Source: Callorhinus ursinus (lineage: Eukaryota; Chordata; Mammalia; Carnivora; Otariidae). Taken from it: a DNA stretch of 64,000 nt. A program made the translations under genes and the position numbers. The notes under the pieces are model-generated. The model was not told the origin of the DNA. It saw nothing but the letters and a program-made list of their open reading frames with translations, and did no database searches. The DNA is taken from NCBI RefSeq assembly GCF_003265705.1, contig NW_020313157.1:762429-826428 (forward strand). Direction: 5' to 3'. Shown piece by piece: positions 45,331-57,480 of the stretch (its first letter is position 1; the number at the start of each line of letters is the position of its first letter).

Positions 45331-47309
45331 AAAAATATCTACATTTCAGGTTTTTTTTTTTTTTTTAATCTCTCCAAGATGGGAGTAAGAAGACATATTT
45401 GAGATTTGGAACGAATGTACACACAACCCCTATTAGATAAAGTGTCCTGCATATTGTAAGTGCCTAACACATTGTAGGCACTGATAATGACAAGAACAGA
45501 GTCCTGATCCCTGAGGGCAGAGACTTTACTAACTTCACCCCTTCTCTAAATGTGTGTTCACTTGCAGTGACGGAGGACGGAGCATCTGTTGTCAACTGAC
45601 TTCGGAACAGCCTGCCAGTTCCCCAGCCCTGGTTAATCAAGGCTCAGAGCTGCAGCTGGGTCAGTACCTGGGGTTTTTTGGAAAGCGGGTCGCACACTTA
45701 CTGTCTCACTGCCTCTGGGCCTCGGGCATCTGGAGCACCGCTGATTGTCAACTAGCCAATAATCATGCCCTGTGGGCAGAGGGAGCCTCCGTACCAGCTT
45801 CTGTCTGCAGCAGCTCTATTCGGTTCAGTACCAGACACCTCTCTTCCTCTGCCGTCCATTACAGGTGCTTGCATAACACGGCTGCCAGATACTCGGCAGT
45901 GCATGCTTAAGAGGATCTGTTTGTCACAGGCATAAAAAATACTCCCTCCTTGTGTGTGACTCCCCAGTTTTCACTATTCCCCCATCTGCTCAGTGCTTTG
46001 GAACTCAGCAAGTGGCAACATCATTTATACTTTGGGGTAAAGACGTTCCCTTCTAACTTAAGTCTAAGCTTTTATTAAAAACATTTAACATTTTGGCTAC
46101 CACAAAGAACAATGCTTATTTTCTAGAAGAAGAAAATAAAAGAAAAAAAAAAGAAAGAAAGGAAAAGAAAAAGAAAAGAAAAGAAAAGAAAAGAAACCTC
46201 TCCATTTACATGTGTAAAAGATGCCCACAGGGTATCTTATGAAATCTATAGAAAACTTTTGGACTCTATCATTCTAAGAAACTATTTTATCTCATATTTG
46301 AACAGCCTGGATGTAGGAGGCAAGATTCAATACTTACTACAAAGATAGAAGTCTAGCTCTGAGTTCTCAACACACAGCAGAACAGCTTGAGGGTGTTATT
46401 TCAATATTTTCCCTCAAAGGTAAGCTGAGTAGTTACATATGGCATCTGCCTTAGGAAGATCCTTTTTACACAACAAATTATAAGTAAATATTCTTGCAGA
46501 TGAGTGTCCATGGGAGAGAAACTAGTGAAATCAAATAAAACTTTCCCAATGTCTATGAATGAACACATTAATTAAGTTGGTTGGTCTTTGAAATTTGTGA
46601 CTTTAAAGGCTGTGATTTAGTTGATTATATGCTTCCATTAAAAATGGACCTTATTAATTTATTCCAATTCCCAGAGGCTCCAACGGTATAGCATTAAAGC
46701 AAGCAAGAAGAAGGTCTACAACAACTTTTTAAAAAATCTAAAATGTAGCAAAGCAAGATTTCTAAGTTAAGCACTTTCTATTGCTTGGGTTCAGACCTTA
46801 AATGTATCTTTAATATAAATGGCTACATCCCCACCTCGCCTTAAGGACCTGCTAGATATATACTATACCCATTCATATTAATTACATCATTAATAATGGT
46901 TTCTTAGAGAAGCCATCTATGAATACAGTGATGTCAGGAGACGTATGGGTCATCTAGAATATCTGCAGATCGGCCTTAAGGAACCAGATCCTCACCTTTA
47001 GAAATGACCATTTATTGATGGCTAAAACAAAAGAGGAATATACTTAAGACTTTCAGGCTCAATTCATAAATCCTGCTGGGTCTCCTAGGGAGTAGGAAGG
47101 GAGGAGAGGGCAGTTTGTCATACTGGGGGTGGGAATAAAGTCTGAAACAGAGCAAAGAAACAGAGAATGAGTGCCCCCAAGAATACCACCAACATCCTGG
47201 TCTTCTGTTTCTACCTGTCTGAGGGACTTGTTCTACACGGCTGTCTGCTATTACTTTGGACTCTAAATATTCTAAACTGAATGGCTAGTATGGGCACAGC
47301 CAATGGCCA
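45331..47309. other. Repeat-poor stretch, no supported gene
   Basis: About 2 kb. T-run at 45351-45366. The 118-codon frame at 45554-45910 starts with GTG, is relatively G/C-rich and shows no family resemblance. Confidence 0.5.
46125..46197. repeat. (AAAG)n purine tract
   Basis: A/G-only run ending in about five AAAAG units. Confidence 0.92.
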
Positions 47310-47515
47310 CCTGCCACATACTAGATACTGATCCAAGTATCTACATTCTTTAACTCATTTAATCATCACAAATATTCCTGTGAGTGTACAGAAGTTGCAC
47401 TTTATTTTACAAGTTGGGCAGATAGAGAATCAGAGAGGGTAAGTAACTTAACTGAGGTCACACAGCTGATAAGGGTAGCCAGGTGTAAAACACAAGAATG
47501 AGTTTCAGCATTCAT
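47310..47515 (-). mobile_element. MIR SINE, antisense
   Basis: 'cattctttaactcatttaat', 'ttattttacaagttgggcag', 'gagagggtaagtaacttaac' and 'tgaggtcacacagctgataa' are a clear antisense MIR. Confidence 0.92.
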
Positions 47516-47579
47516 GCTGCTCTCCTTTGAGTTTCTTCACACCCTCCAAACACCGTCTCCTCTCTCCTCCCCATAGTGG

Positions 47580-47760
47580 AGATTGAAAATTGTTTAGTTT
47601 TGCTGGGCCAAAAAGGCCAGGAAGAGAGTAGTGGATAGAGACAGAATTAATGAGGCATCTAGGATCATGAGCAGCTTTGATTTTCCTGCTAAATAATTTA
47701 GGTCTTAACCTGAAGGGAATAGGGAGCCACTGAAATATTAAGCAGGAGGACTGACATCAC
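47580..47760 (-). mobile_element. Ancient interspersed repeat, family not named
   Basis: 'ggtcttaacctgaagggaat', 'agggagccactgaaatatta' and 'agcaggaggactgacatcac' resemble the same type of repeat as 32630-33080. Confidence 0.45.
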
Positions 47761-47869
47761 CATTTATCCGCAACCCAGTCCAGAGATGTTGGTGATTCTG
47801 GTTTTTTTTTCTCTCTCCCTCCATTATGTTCAATACATAACCAAGTCCCATCTCTTTATGATATGTCAA

Positions 47870-48067
47870 AGAACCAATCAGAATCCTGGGTCTGAATCCT
47901 GACCCCACCAGGAACTCCAGCTGTGTGACTCTGCACACGTCCCTCTGAGCCTCAGTTTCTTGTTCTACAAAATGGGGATGAAAAATACCCACCATACAGG
48001 TAGCTTTTAGGGTCAAGTGGCTGACAGTCCAGAAGGTCATGTCTGGCCCATGGTAAGCACCAGTGAG
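47870..48067 (+). mobile_element. MIR SINE
   Basis: 'cctgggtctgaatcctgacc', 'ctccagctgtgtgactctgc', 'gagcctcagtttcttgttct' and 'acaaaatggggatgaaaaat' are close to the MIR consensus. Confidence 0.93.
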
Positions 48068-48250
48068 TGTTATGCACTGAACTGTGCCTCCCCAAAATTC
48101 ATACATTGAAGTCCTAACTCCCAGTACCTCAGAATGTGACTTTATTGGAGATTGCATCTTTATAGGGGTAGTCAAGTTAAAATGAGGTCATTAGAGTAGT
48201 CTAATATGACTGGTATCTGTATAGGAAGACATTTTGGGCACAGATATATA

Positions 48251-48271
48251 CACACACACACACACACACAC
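48251..48271. repeat. (CA)n microsatellite inside MLT1
   Basis: About ten CA units at the 'gggcacagata' position of the LTR, equivalent to the CA/GA run in the MLT1 copy at 26 kb. Confidence 0.93.
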
Positions 48272-48377
48272 CAAGGGAAGTTGATCTGAAGAGACACAAG
48301 AGAAGACAGTCATTTACAAGCCAAGGAGAGAGGCCTAGAACTGAGTCTCCCCAACGGCCCTCAGAACCAATCCTGCC

Positions 48378-48579
48378 GGGTGCCTGGGTGGCTCAGCTGG
48401 TTAAGCGACTGCCTTCGGCTCAGGTCATGATCCTGGAGTCCCGGGATCGAGTCCCACATCGGGCTCCCTGCTCAGCAGGGAGTCTGCTTCTACCTCTGAC
48501 CATCTTCCCTCTCGCGCTCTCTATCTCTCATTCTCTCTCTCTCAAATAAATAAATAAAAATCTTTAAAAAAAAAAAAAA
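48378..48579 (+). mobile_element. CAN-SINE, sense, nested in MLT1
   Basis: Head 'gggtgcctgggtggctcag', B-box region 'gggatcgagtcccacatc', CT-rich body, 'caaataaataaataaaaatc' and a long A tail. Perfect 15-bp duplication 'agaaccaatcctgcc' at 48363-48377 and 48580-48594. Confidence 0.97.
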
Positions 48580-48724
48580 AGAACCAATCCTGCCAACACC
48601 CTGACTTTGCACTTGGAGCCTCCAGAACTCTGAAACAACATTTTGTTTCAGCCACTCAGTTGCGGTACTTTGCTACGGCAGCAGTCCTAGTCAACGAATC
48701 CAGTAAGTGTTAGGTATCTGTTCC

Positions 48725-48752
48725 TTCTCTCTCTCTCTCTCTCTCTCTCTCT
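48725..48752. repeat. (TC)n microsatellite
   Basis: About 13 TC units. Confidence 0.95.
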
Positions 48753-51009
48753 GTCCAGTCTTGAGAAGCTTATATCTGATTAATGCTCAGACTCCTACTA
48801 TCCTCCTTGCCTCTGAGCCTAGGAGAGCAAATGGGTTTCATTTTGTGAACCAGCTCTGCTCATCTGCACTCTCTGCCTGGAGCACTGCATTGAAAAGGAT
48901 GGTGAGGCCAGCCCAGACTCAGTGGGTAAAATGCCCTAATTGATTAGCAATATATGCCACAGGCACAGAAGGGAAAGGGTGAGGGTACATGCTATACATT
49001 TTTCAACCCTGTTCTAAGGATTTCACTGGTGTGTTCATCTTGAAAAACCATTACCAGATGAAGCCTCCTAATGTAGCACTTAGATCTTTTTATCACTCTG
49101 CTCAAGAGCTTAGAGTAGCTTATTTCTGTCAACCACATAAAATGTATACATTTTGGTCTCTGGCAACTGTAAAAATATTTAGGCATTGACTCATTCATTC
49201 ATTGCAAGAACTAATAACCTCCCCCTAGAACATCACATGGCCCAGGACCCTCCCTTTTCATCTAGTTGTCACCATTTGGTAGCCTTCCTTGGGTTCATTT
49301 CTTTGCTCACCCTGCCTCCTCCAGCTCACATCCTTGAAGCCTTCTGATCTACCTAGTAAGGTTCCACAACCCCTCCAACTCCCATTTGAAAAGCCCACAC
49401 AAAGCCATCCACCTGGCCAGCTTGGGTCACATGCCCATCCTGAACCAATCACCAACGAGGGGGGAGAATAAACCCTGATTGGCTGAGTCAAGTCACATGT
49501 TCATCTCCGCAGCCAGAGCAGTAGGCTATGGTAAGTGGGGGTAGGGACCCTGCAAATGGGGCAAGCTGTGGTCAAAAGCAACAGTTTCTCTCTGCCTCCC
49601 TCAACCAGCCAGCCAACCTCATTGCCCATTTATTCCCAATTCTCTCTCCTTCTGTCTTCCCTCCTATCCTTCCTGGCATGTTGCTGCCCTAGGTAGAAAG
49701 ATTGGCTCTCTCTTATCCCCTAAAGGGTCACATAGATTTAGGTGGAACACTCTTAAGAGCAGATAGCTGTCAATCTATCACTAGCCACTGGCAAGAAATA
49801 ACTTGGTAGCTTAGGAGACTACCATGCAAATCCCTTTGGAGTTGTTGGACCTGGAAGAAAATTCAGTTGAGTGGGTGGAGGGAATAAAAAGTATTTCAAG
49901 TACGAAAGAACCAGAATATGTTAGAAGATTAACAGATAAATAGGTGGAAAGAACTATGGATGGGATTGGGTAGATAAAGGAATGATTCGGCAAATCTTTA
50001 AATAATAATCTCTTAGGAAATCATCAGATCTGAGTGTGAGCCAAGATTGCACATCCCCAGATAATTCAAAATGTCTCAAGGCCCTTGTAAATTTAACAAT
50101 GAATAGAACAGAGAAGGCAAATAGGCTTCCACTCCACAGTCAACTCTGAGAAATTGGCAGTGGCTGCCAGGAACACTGTGTTAAAAAGGGTTCAGAGGTT
50201 CCATTTACTTGCACAAAAATGAATGTGCACTTCATTTTGATTAATTCATTATGATTAAACAGAGATATATGGCATGGGTAAGTGGAATGATACAGCTGGG
50301 CCTTATTTTATCCTCCTTAAAACATCTTTGACAAATTGTTGTTTTGTAGATAATAGTTATCTAAACAATGACAATGGAGACCTACGATAAATCTACCTGA
50401 AAAATGAATCATATAATTAACTGATCCCTAACTTTGTAGTGTGTATGCCAGTTGTAATTAAGATAGTCATGGGGCCCATTTCTAAATGGTATGTACAAAG
50501 ATAAAAGAATAGTTTTCTAAAGTAAAGGGAAACCTCTTATGATTAAGTACCACACCATCCAAGGAATAGCAACAAGTACAGAGAGGCATTGGAGGATGTT
50601 TTTCTTCTGAGGGGGATGAAGCTAGATGAAAGATGGGGGAATAAGGAACAGAGAGAGTGAATAAAGTTAGTCATGGCAGATAAAATTTAAGGCCTGGCAT
50701 GTTGGGCCGCCCTTCAGGAAACAGGCAGATGTGGTGATAAATAAATGCACTAGAAGCCAATTCAACAACAACAAAAAAATCAGTTCACTGAATAGTAATA
50801 AAAATATATTACTGGAAAACTTATTTAAAGTGTTAGTATTCTTACAATTATTTTGTCAATGATTTGTCAGTTCCATTAAGATGAAAATCAACTTGTGATA
50901 CATTCACACTTCAGCCAACTTAGCTTTTCAACATACTCAATGATTTATAATTACATGAGGGAGGAAGGGGGGGTAGGTAGGCTATTAGTTCATTGGCATT
51001 CTGAGAAAT
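48753..51009. other. No firmly recognised feature
   Basis: 2.2 kb. 49420-49500 ('ggtcacatgcccatcctgaa', 'ccaatcac') recalls an ancient mammalian repeat I cannot name. No gene. Confidence 0.45.
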
Positions 51010-51155
51010 TCTTAAAAGAGTGGATTCAAAGACCATGATCAAAGGATTTGGTAATCTGGTCTCCACTTATTAGTAATTATATGACCTTATACAAGTCATT
51101 TTATTTATCTGAATTTGTAATTTCCTTATCTGTAATACAGGAGAAAAAAATTCTA
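51010..51155 (+). mobile_element. MIR SINE fragment
   Basis: 'gtaattatatgaccttatac', 'aagtcattttatttatctga' and 'aatttccttatctgtaatac' match the sense MIR core. The 125-codon frame at 51048 starts inside it and is not a gene. Confidence 0.7.
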
Positions 51156-51494
51156 CTTTCTAACTTGAAAAATGCATTGGGAGAATTGTCAGAAATTGCT
51201 TCTCATGTCTCTCTGCCCCTCAAACCCAGTACACATTTGTCCAGACACTCATCTATAATTTGTGAAAAGTCTAAATCTTTTCTTAAGATTTCTGCAGACT
51301 GCCAGATGCTTAGACTCTCAAGGACATACTCAGTTTCCATTTCTTGCCCTCACTGTGTTTTTGTTCTTTTCTTTCCTTCTTGCTGTTATCGAGTTACCTT
51401 TGAATTAAGATTAACCTTAACATGAAGGGCATTCCCTTTCCTTGAGAGCACACAAGCAAAATGTCTGCATCAGGACATTGTGTGTGAACAAGAC
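51156..51494. other. No recognised feature
   Basis: Unassigned. Confidence 0.5.
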
Positions 51495-51870
51495 CCTATC
51501 AGTCAGGACAAGCCACTAATGCTGCTTAACAAATGACTCCAAAATCTCAAGGGCTTAGAAATAAGCAAAGCTAGTTTCTCATTCATATGACAAGCCCATC
51601 ACGGATTTGGTGGAACAGAGAGAGAAGAGCTTGCCCCACTAAGTCTCTCAGGGACCTAGAATGAAGGAAGAACCATCATCCCAAGTATTTCTATGCTAGA
51701 CAGGGGGAAAAAAGAGGTCTACAAAGACTTGCATCGGCAATAAAATGTTCCAGCACTTGTCATTTTTATTTGCAGCTCATTGGCCAGACTAGTCACATAG
51801 CTCCATGTGAACCACAAGAAGGCTAGGAAGTGCCTGGCAGGGAGGTGAAGCAGAATATTTGATGATGAGC
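51495..51870 (-). mobile_element. Probable LTR or related repeat, antisense
   Basis: 'gctgcttaacaaatgactcc', 'ctagtttctcattcatatga', 'gcagctcattggccagacta' and 'gtcacatagctccatgtgaa' resemble an antisense MLT1-class repeat with the 'attggccaaagcaagtcaca' box. Diverged; family uncertain. Confidence 0.4.
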
Positions 51871-53571
51871 CCTAATGGCGACCACATACTATTTTGTATC
51901 CCCATACAAACTTGAGTTTACATTGCAGCAACAAAAAACACTTCAAACGTTAGGCATTGTTACTCTTAAAAGGGCACTCACACACACCACCATATTGTTC
52001 AGCCATTTTCCCTCTCCTAGTCCCTCCTTCCCTAATGTGACTTGTAGCCCAATCGCTCTAAGAAGCAAAAGCATCCTCAAATTCCTCTTCTTTGCTTATG
52101 TAGAGCAACTCAGATTTCTGCAGCCTTTATCCACTCAGATCCAGAATGCTCCTAGCTAAGCCAAGGCTCTGGGTAAGTTTTAAAACCAGCATTTGCAGGA
52201 GTCTGTTTAAGTTTTTAATCTGGAGCCAACCCCCTCCCTATGTTCTTGGAGTTGGCATTTTGAAGACTGGAAGTAGATGGTTAGGTGGATTATTCTCCCA
52301 GTTATACAATCAAATGTGACTATATATGTGGAAGCAATGTATACTGTTTAAAGTCCTATGGAAAGAATTCTTTCCATTTGGGCAACTTCTTTGAAACTCA
52401 AGTTTTCTCATTATAGAAAGGGAATAACAATTCCTGCTCTGATTACATCACTGTGGCCTTGTACAAGAAAATGCTTTGGAAACTCCAAAGCAGTATGCAA
52501 ACACAGGCATGAATATAATTGCACACAAACAAGACTCCATTGCAGCAAATTCAGAAGTCTTCCCAAATTCCAGGCACTGAGGTCTGTTGCTCTTACTTCC
52601 TTCTGGTTATAGTAAGTAAGCATTTATGGTCTGATATCAAGTGGAAGTCAAGCTTCCCCACTACTCGGGTTTCGTCTGTGTCTGTGATTTAATAACAGGG
52701 CCCATATTGGAAGATGATGCAGTTATGCCAGTTATTAGGGAATTACATTTTTGTGTTCTGCTAAAGGGAAGTAAAGATTAGCTCTGCCAGATGAACACAT
52801 GAAACTAGATAGAGGCACAACTCCAAGTCAACACATCCATCTTTCTCCAGGACATGTCAACATGTGAAACTTATGAAATATGGACTGTATTAAAAATGTT
52901 AAATGAACTTTTTAAGCACAACCAGTGCAGACACAAAATTCCCTTTCTTCAGTTGTTCGTTTTTGCTTACTCTTGGTTGGTATTATTTTTCCTCAACTGG
53001 ACTGTCTGTGCTTGTTAAGCATCGGTAAATGGCCAGTTATGAGGCAAACACAAAATATAAGTATAAATATTTAATAAGAAACAATAGCAGAAATATAGTG
53101 TGCATTTGTTGCTCCACTGGAAAGCTATATTCATTATTCTACAAATTATTCTCCCATAAATATTTCAGAAACTTGAAAAAAGGTTAGAATAGTGTACCTA
53201 GTGCTTGGTGGGTTGAAAGCACTTTTGCATTCGTACTATGATGAATTCCAAACCTGCTTTCATTGCTGAGGTCTGAAATCTATTTTTTGGTCAGTTTTAG
53301 GAGGTGGAGTTATTTCATGCTTTGTCATAATGCACACATAAATAAGATAAAAGCACCAATTAGCATATAGGAACTGTGGTTCCTTCTTGATCAGATGGCA
53401 GACTAACAACTTTCTTGGTATCAGGCATGATTAAGGAATCAGACTCTTACTGTGAAAGGTAGTCCAAGATAGGGAAAAAAAAAAAAAAAGCAAGCAGTCT
53501 TTTTATCCTGGCATAATGCATCATAAAACCCAGGCTCCTCAGTCTATTGATTTTGATAGGAGTGATTTATT
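51871..53571. other. Repeat-poor stretch
   Basis: 1.7 kb. A weak MIR-like phrase occurs at 52375-52440 and an A-run at 53476-53491. No supported gene. Confidence 0.5.
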
Positions 53572-53650
53572 TTTTAGCTAACAAATGTTTATTAAGTACC
53601 TAATATGTACTATGGGCTGAAGATAAAATAGTGACCAAGAAGAATATGGT
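53572..53650 (-). mobile_element. L2 LINE 3' fragment, antisense
   Basis: 'aacaaatgtttattaagtac', 'ctaatatgtactatgggctg' and 'aaaatagtgaccaagaagaa' match the antisense L2 end. Confidence 0.65.
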
Positions 53651-54394
53651 TATTTTGGATATCATTGAATTTCTGAAGAGTGACTTTATTTCAGTAGATT
53701 AACTTTGCATAGAATATAGTCTCATTTAGGGGGTTGAATGGTGTTAACACTATCCCTTTTGATGGTAGAAGAGCTGTCAAGTCATTTAGTGTCCAATGAA
53801 AATGGTAACCAGGAGGTTATCAGATGATTCTATGAGCATTCCCAAGGAAGAATGGATGTGAGAGGTGGGTTGATGGATTGTGTTGGTAGTTCTTTTAGGA
53901 TATCAATGCATGGCAGCCTATGATTATCAAGAAAATATAACTTCTATGTTTAAATTATTTTCATCAAGGTGTGGACTGATTCTTTCTCTTCTGAAAAGCT
54001 TCAAGGTCTTAACAAGGCTGTTTTCCTTACCTGCAACCTTGCTTTGGCCATAAACATAAAATTCACAGTCTTTGCCAGAGCACTGTGTTGATGGGTGGTT
54101 CATTTAATGGTGACTCTGGGACTCTTGACTTTCATGTGTATCACATGGAGTGGCCATGCATACAGCTGGCCCCTCAAAGAGCACTTCCAACTTGAGAGAC
54201 ATGGGTCTTAGTGGACAGGAGAGGTCAAAACTCTTACTATGAAGGACAAATCAAAATACAAACATTTCTGTAAGTAACTTTTCACTCCAAAGTGAGTCAT
54301 GTCACTTAGATAACTAAAAAGGAGTCAGAGATACTGATAATTCCAGAGTGACAGTAATGATAATGTCACCATCACCAACAGCAACACAGTAATA
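53651..54394. other. No recognised feature
   Basis: Unassigned AT-rich sequence. Confidence 0.5.
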
Positions 54395-54525
54395 ATGACA
54401 AAGAAGTCCATTATATACACAAGTATTTTAGGCATTATATGATCATGTATTTATGAGTTGCCCAGAGTCACACTGTTGATTGTTGATGAGTTTACAACCT
54501 AGATTTTGAGTCCTTTTATGCTGTT
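54395..54525 (-). mobile_element. MIR SINE fragment, antisense
   Basis: 'gtattttaggcattatatga', 'gagttgcccagagtcacact' and 'acaacctagattttgagtcc' match the antisense MIR. Confidence 0.6.
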
Positions 54526-54604
54526 TTTTCAATTCCCTAACCACACCTTGTTCCCATTCAGTGTTCTTACCCATTATAAGGACAACCTAGAATCACCCTT
54601 ATGA

Positions 54605-54785
54605 TTAACAGTATGTGCTACAAAGTCAGTCTTCTTGGTTTCCCATCTTACACACCACACTTCCTAGCTATGAGACTTTATGCAAATTCTTTAACTTTTC
54701 AAGGTCTCAGTTTCTTCAACTGGAAAATGGGGGTAATAAAGATCACAGCGTTATTGTAAAGATGAAACAAAATAATGCAGGAGTC
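54605..54785 (+). mobile_element. MIR SINE
   Basis: 'ttcctagctatgagacttta', 'ttctttaacttttcaaggtc', 'tcagtttcttcaactggaaa' and 'atgggggtaataaagatc' are a clear sense MIR. Confidence 0.88.
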
Positions 54786-56140
54786 CTATTTTTGTGGTGA
54801 ACATGACAACGATGAGGACGGTGATAATCACCAAGAAGTTACCGTAACACCCAAGACATTTTCCACTTCATCTATGAATGAAGAGCATCTTACAGCTGGT
54901 ATAAAACCTTAAGAGAATCCCAATAAAAACTAGATGTTTAATGTGTTTAACTCAATAGTTTATGCGGCAAGTAGGCTTTTTTCTCTTTTTTTAACTGAAA
55001 ATAATTACAAGAACACAGCTATAATTCACTGTCATAGCCTTAAGGAAGCCTCATACAATTGAAGAAGATACACATAAAACTGTGATAAATTGAAAGCTTA
55101 TTTGAAATATGTAGTCATAGTGAGCACTTCTTACTTAATTGCATTCTGCTTACATAACTAAAAGACCTAAATTAAAGCATAATCATGTTTCTAATGATTT
55201 TGCATTCTTCCCCCCCAACATAAGGCAGCTCAAGGTGTTAAAATAGTTATGCTTTGGGACCGAGATAACTAATGTATAAATTAAACATACATTCATACAT
55301 TTATTTCCATAAATGAAAAAAGAAGCAAAAATTCCAACTCCTAGTAATTTATTCCTTCTTCATGCTTCAGGAGGAAGACTTGCTATCGATTTTTTCCAAT
55401 GCATAGAAACTAAAAGTTTCTTAAGGAAATAATACCAGGTATATATTTCAAAAGTTTGGGTGGCTTTGCATTGCCTCTGAAATGCTGAGAATATAGAACA
55501 TGCTCCAGTATATCTAATTATCTTTATGAAATCTCTCAAAATCAATGGCATTATACTCAAAACCAGCTGCAGCCAGGGAAGTCAAACAGAGCAGAGTGTC
55601 ACCGGGGTTACTGAGAAGTATGGCTTTTTTCTTAATAGTACGATTTTTATGGAACATGGAAGGTTCAAATCATCATATTCTATTAACTCTTTTAAGAACT
55701 CAAACAGAATATAACTATTTTGCTTGAAGAAATCAATTCAACTCTATCTCAATATATTTGGCCACTTTTAACTCCGTAAAGACAAAGAATCCTGGCCTAG
55801 CTCACACAGGATCATAATTTTGCTGGTAGTGATAGCATGCAGTCATTCTATAGTAACTGCTGCCAGGAATAGTCAAAGCACCCGATTATTAACTGGGTGT
55901 CTTGTTGTCTTACAAATGCTCTTTTCTCTTCTGGAAAAATTATTTGAATATAAAGAAGAACTAGCCTTTCAAATAAGCAAATTCTTGGGAATTCAGGGAA
56001 CCTAGAATCTGGAAGAAATGGGCTACTTCACCTGTTTTCTAATTTGGATTTAAAAAAATAGTTTATAAAATGTTAAAAGCTAATAGGTAAGTAAGTTTGG
56101 TCATAAGCAAAGGTAAAGAAATGAAGGGAGAAAGAGAGAA
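54786..56140. other. Repeat-poor AT-rich stretch
   Basis: 1.35 kb without an assignable repeat; short frames only. Confidence 0.5.
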
Positions 56141-56215
56141 GAAGGAAAGAAGGAAGGAAGGAAGGAAGGAAAGAAGGAAGGAAGGAAGGAAGGAAGGAAG
56201 GAAGGAAGGAAGGAA
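56141..56215. repeat. (GGAA)n microsatellite
   Basis: About 17 GGAA units with one AAGAAGG interruption, purine only. Confidence 0.96.
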
Positions 56216-56289
56216 AAAGTGAGAAGCAAAATCATCTAGAGCTATTCATCTGGATAAGAGTGATTTATTCATTTACCCAACATTTTTAT

Positions 56290-56391
56290 TGTTTTGCTTT
56301 GTTTTTTTTTTAAGTAGGCTCCACACCCAGCATGGAGCCCAACACAGGGCCTGAACTCCTGACCCAGAGATTAAGACCTGAGCTGAGATCC
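56290..56391 (-). mobile_element. CAN-SINE, older form, antisense, head truncated
   Basis: T-run, 'taagtaggctccacacccag', 'catggagcccaacacagggc', 'attaagacctgagctgagat'. The tRNA-like head is missing. 'cccaacattttta'/'cccaacaatta' on the two sides may be the target duplication. Confidence 0.8.
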
Positions 56392-56528
56392 TGCCCAACA
56401 ATTATTAAGTGCCTATTATGCTAGTGCTGAGCATGAAATGGTGACCAAGACAGACATGGTTCTGTTCTCATAGAGTTTGCCATCTGGGGGTGTGGATTGG
56501 AAAATCACATTAAGACAAAACAAGTGTT

Positions 56529-56703
56529 GTGGCACCTGGGTGGTTCAACTGGTTAAGGGTCTGACTCTTGATTTCAGCTGAGACCACGATCTCAGGGTCT
56601 TGAGATAAGCTTCGCCTCGGCTCTGCACTGGGCGTGGAGCCTGCTTAAGAGTCTCCCTCTCCCTCTCCCTCTGCCCCTCCTCCACCCCTCAAAAAAAAAA
56701 AAA
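56529..56703 (+). mobile_element. CAN-SINE, older form, sense
   Basis: 'ggcacctgggtggttcaact', 'gactcttgatttcagctgag', 'gcactgggcgtggagcctgc' and an A tail. This is the variant with 'cttgatttcagct' in place of 'ccttcggctcagg'. Duplication 'agacaaaacaagtgtt'/'agacaaaacaggtgtt' (one mismatch). Confidence 0.94.
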
Positions 56704-56760
56704 AGACAAAACAGGTGTTCTAATGGGGCAATTCCATGGGGCTGGGAAAGGACAAAGAGG

Positions 56761-57404
56761 GGTATTTAACTGAGAAGACTTCCAGAAGTGAGGTCCACCA
56801 ACTCAAAGAACAATAAGATTAACTTTTAAAATGGTTTTATAGACACACATGCTTCAGAGAGAAACACACATATATGAACACACAAACTAAAAGAGCATGG
56901 CTGTGTGAGAAAGTGATATGAAGTGGGGGAGACCAAGCAGAGACCATACGTTGAGGGTCAATGATAGAATTTTTAGAGTTGACCCTATAATCCGTGGAAG
57001 AAATGGTAAGGATTTCAGCGAGAGTGACTGATTCACTTCACACTTTAGAAAACAGCATTCTGGCTGGTGTTTGGGAGGAGACTGGTGAGGGCAAAGCTGG
57101 AGGAAGGGAGGCTGATGAAGACGAGATCACAGCATGCCAGGAGAGAAGTCAGAAGAGCAGAAGGAGAATGGAGAGAAGTAAACAGACTAAAGAAACATTT
57201 AGGAGGGGGCAATCTACTGGATCTGATTACAGGGTGTGGGGATGAGGGTGAGGGAAGAGTTAAGAGTCCCTTTCAAACACAGAGAATACATCTTTGGTTG
57301 GTCCAGTAAAAAAGAAACAAAAAATTTCCTCAAACACTGGAAAGAATGGAAGAAGAAAAATAAAGAAGTCAACTGGCCTACTCATAAGACTCTGCCCATA
57401 TGCA
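56761..57404. other. Unassigned, possibly an ancient repeat
   Basis: Purine-rich sequence such as 'gagactggtgagggcaaagc' fits the family seen at 32630-33080, but support is weak. Frames here are overlapping shadows. Confidence 0.4.
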
Positions 57405-57480
57405 TGTGGGAATTCATTCATTTACTTTTCCAACATTTAATGAGTGTCTGTTAGGAACCTGGCACAGGGCTCCACCCACT
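57405..57480 (-). mobile_element. L2 LINE 3' fragment, antisense
   Basis: 'attcattcatttacttttcc', 'aacatttaatgagtgtctgt' and 'taggaacctggcacagggct' match the antisense L2 end. Confidence 0.6.

Larger units (their letters stand above)
48068..48702 (+). mobile_element. Solo LTR, MLT1 (ERVL-MaLR), split by a SINE
   Basis: Starts 'tgttatgcactgaactgtgc' and ends near 'tagtcaacgaatcca'. In between are 'tgaagtcctaactcccagta', 'atgaggtcattagagtag', 'acaagccaaggagagaggcc' and 'gccactcagttgcggtactt'. Flanks GTGAG/GTAAG fit a 5-bp ERVL target duplication. A CAN-SINE occupies 48378-48579. Confidence 0.93.
56250..56760 (-). mobile_element. L2 LINE 3' end, antisense, split by two SINEs
   Basis: Left piece 'tttattcatttacccaacat'; middle 'ttaagtgcctattatgctag' with 'gtgctgagcatgaaatggtg' and 'ctgttctcatagagtttgcc'; right piece after 56719. 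The middle and flanking order fits one antisense L2. Confidence 0.65.

Noticed and set aside
45554..45910. 118-codon open frame in G/C-richer DNA
   Set aside because: GTG start, no family resemblance; length is within chance for this composition.
47738..48175. 145-codon minus-strand open frame
   Set aside because: Lies across a MIR and the start of an MLT1 LTR.
51048..51425. 125-codon open frame
   Set aside because: Begins inside a MIR and lacks any domain.
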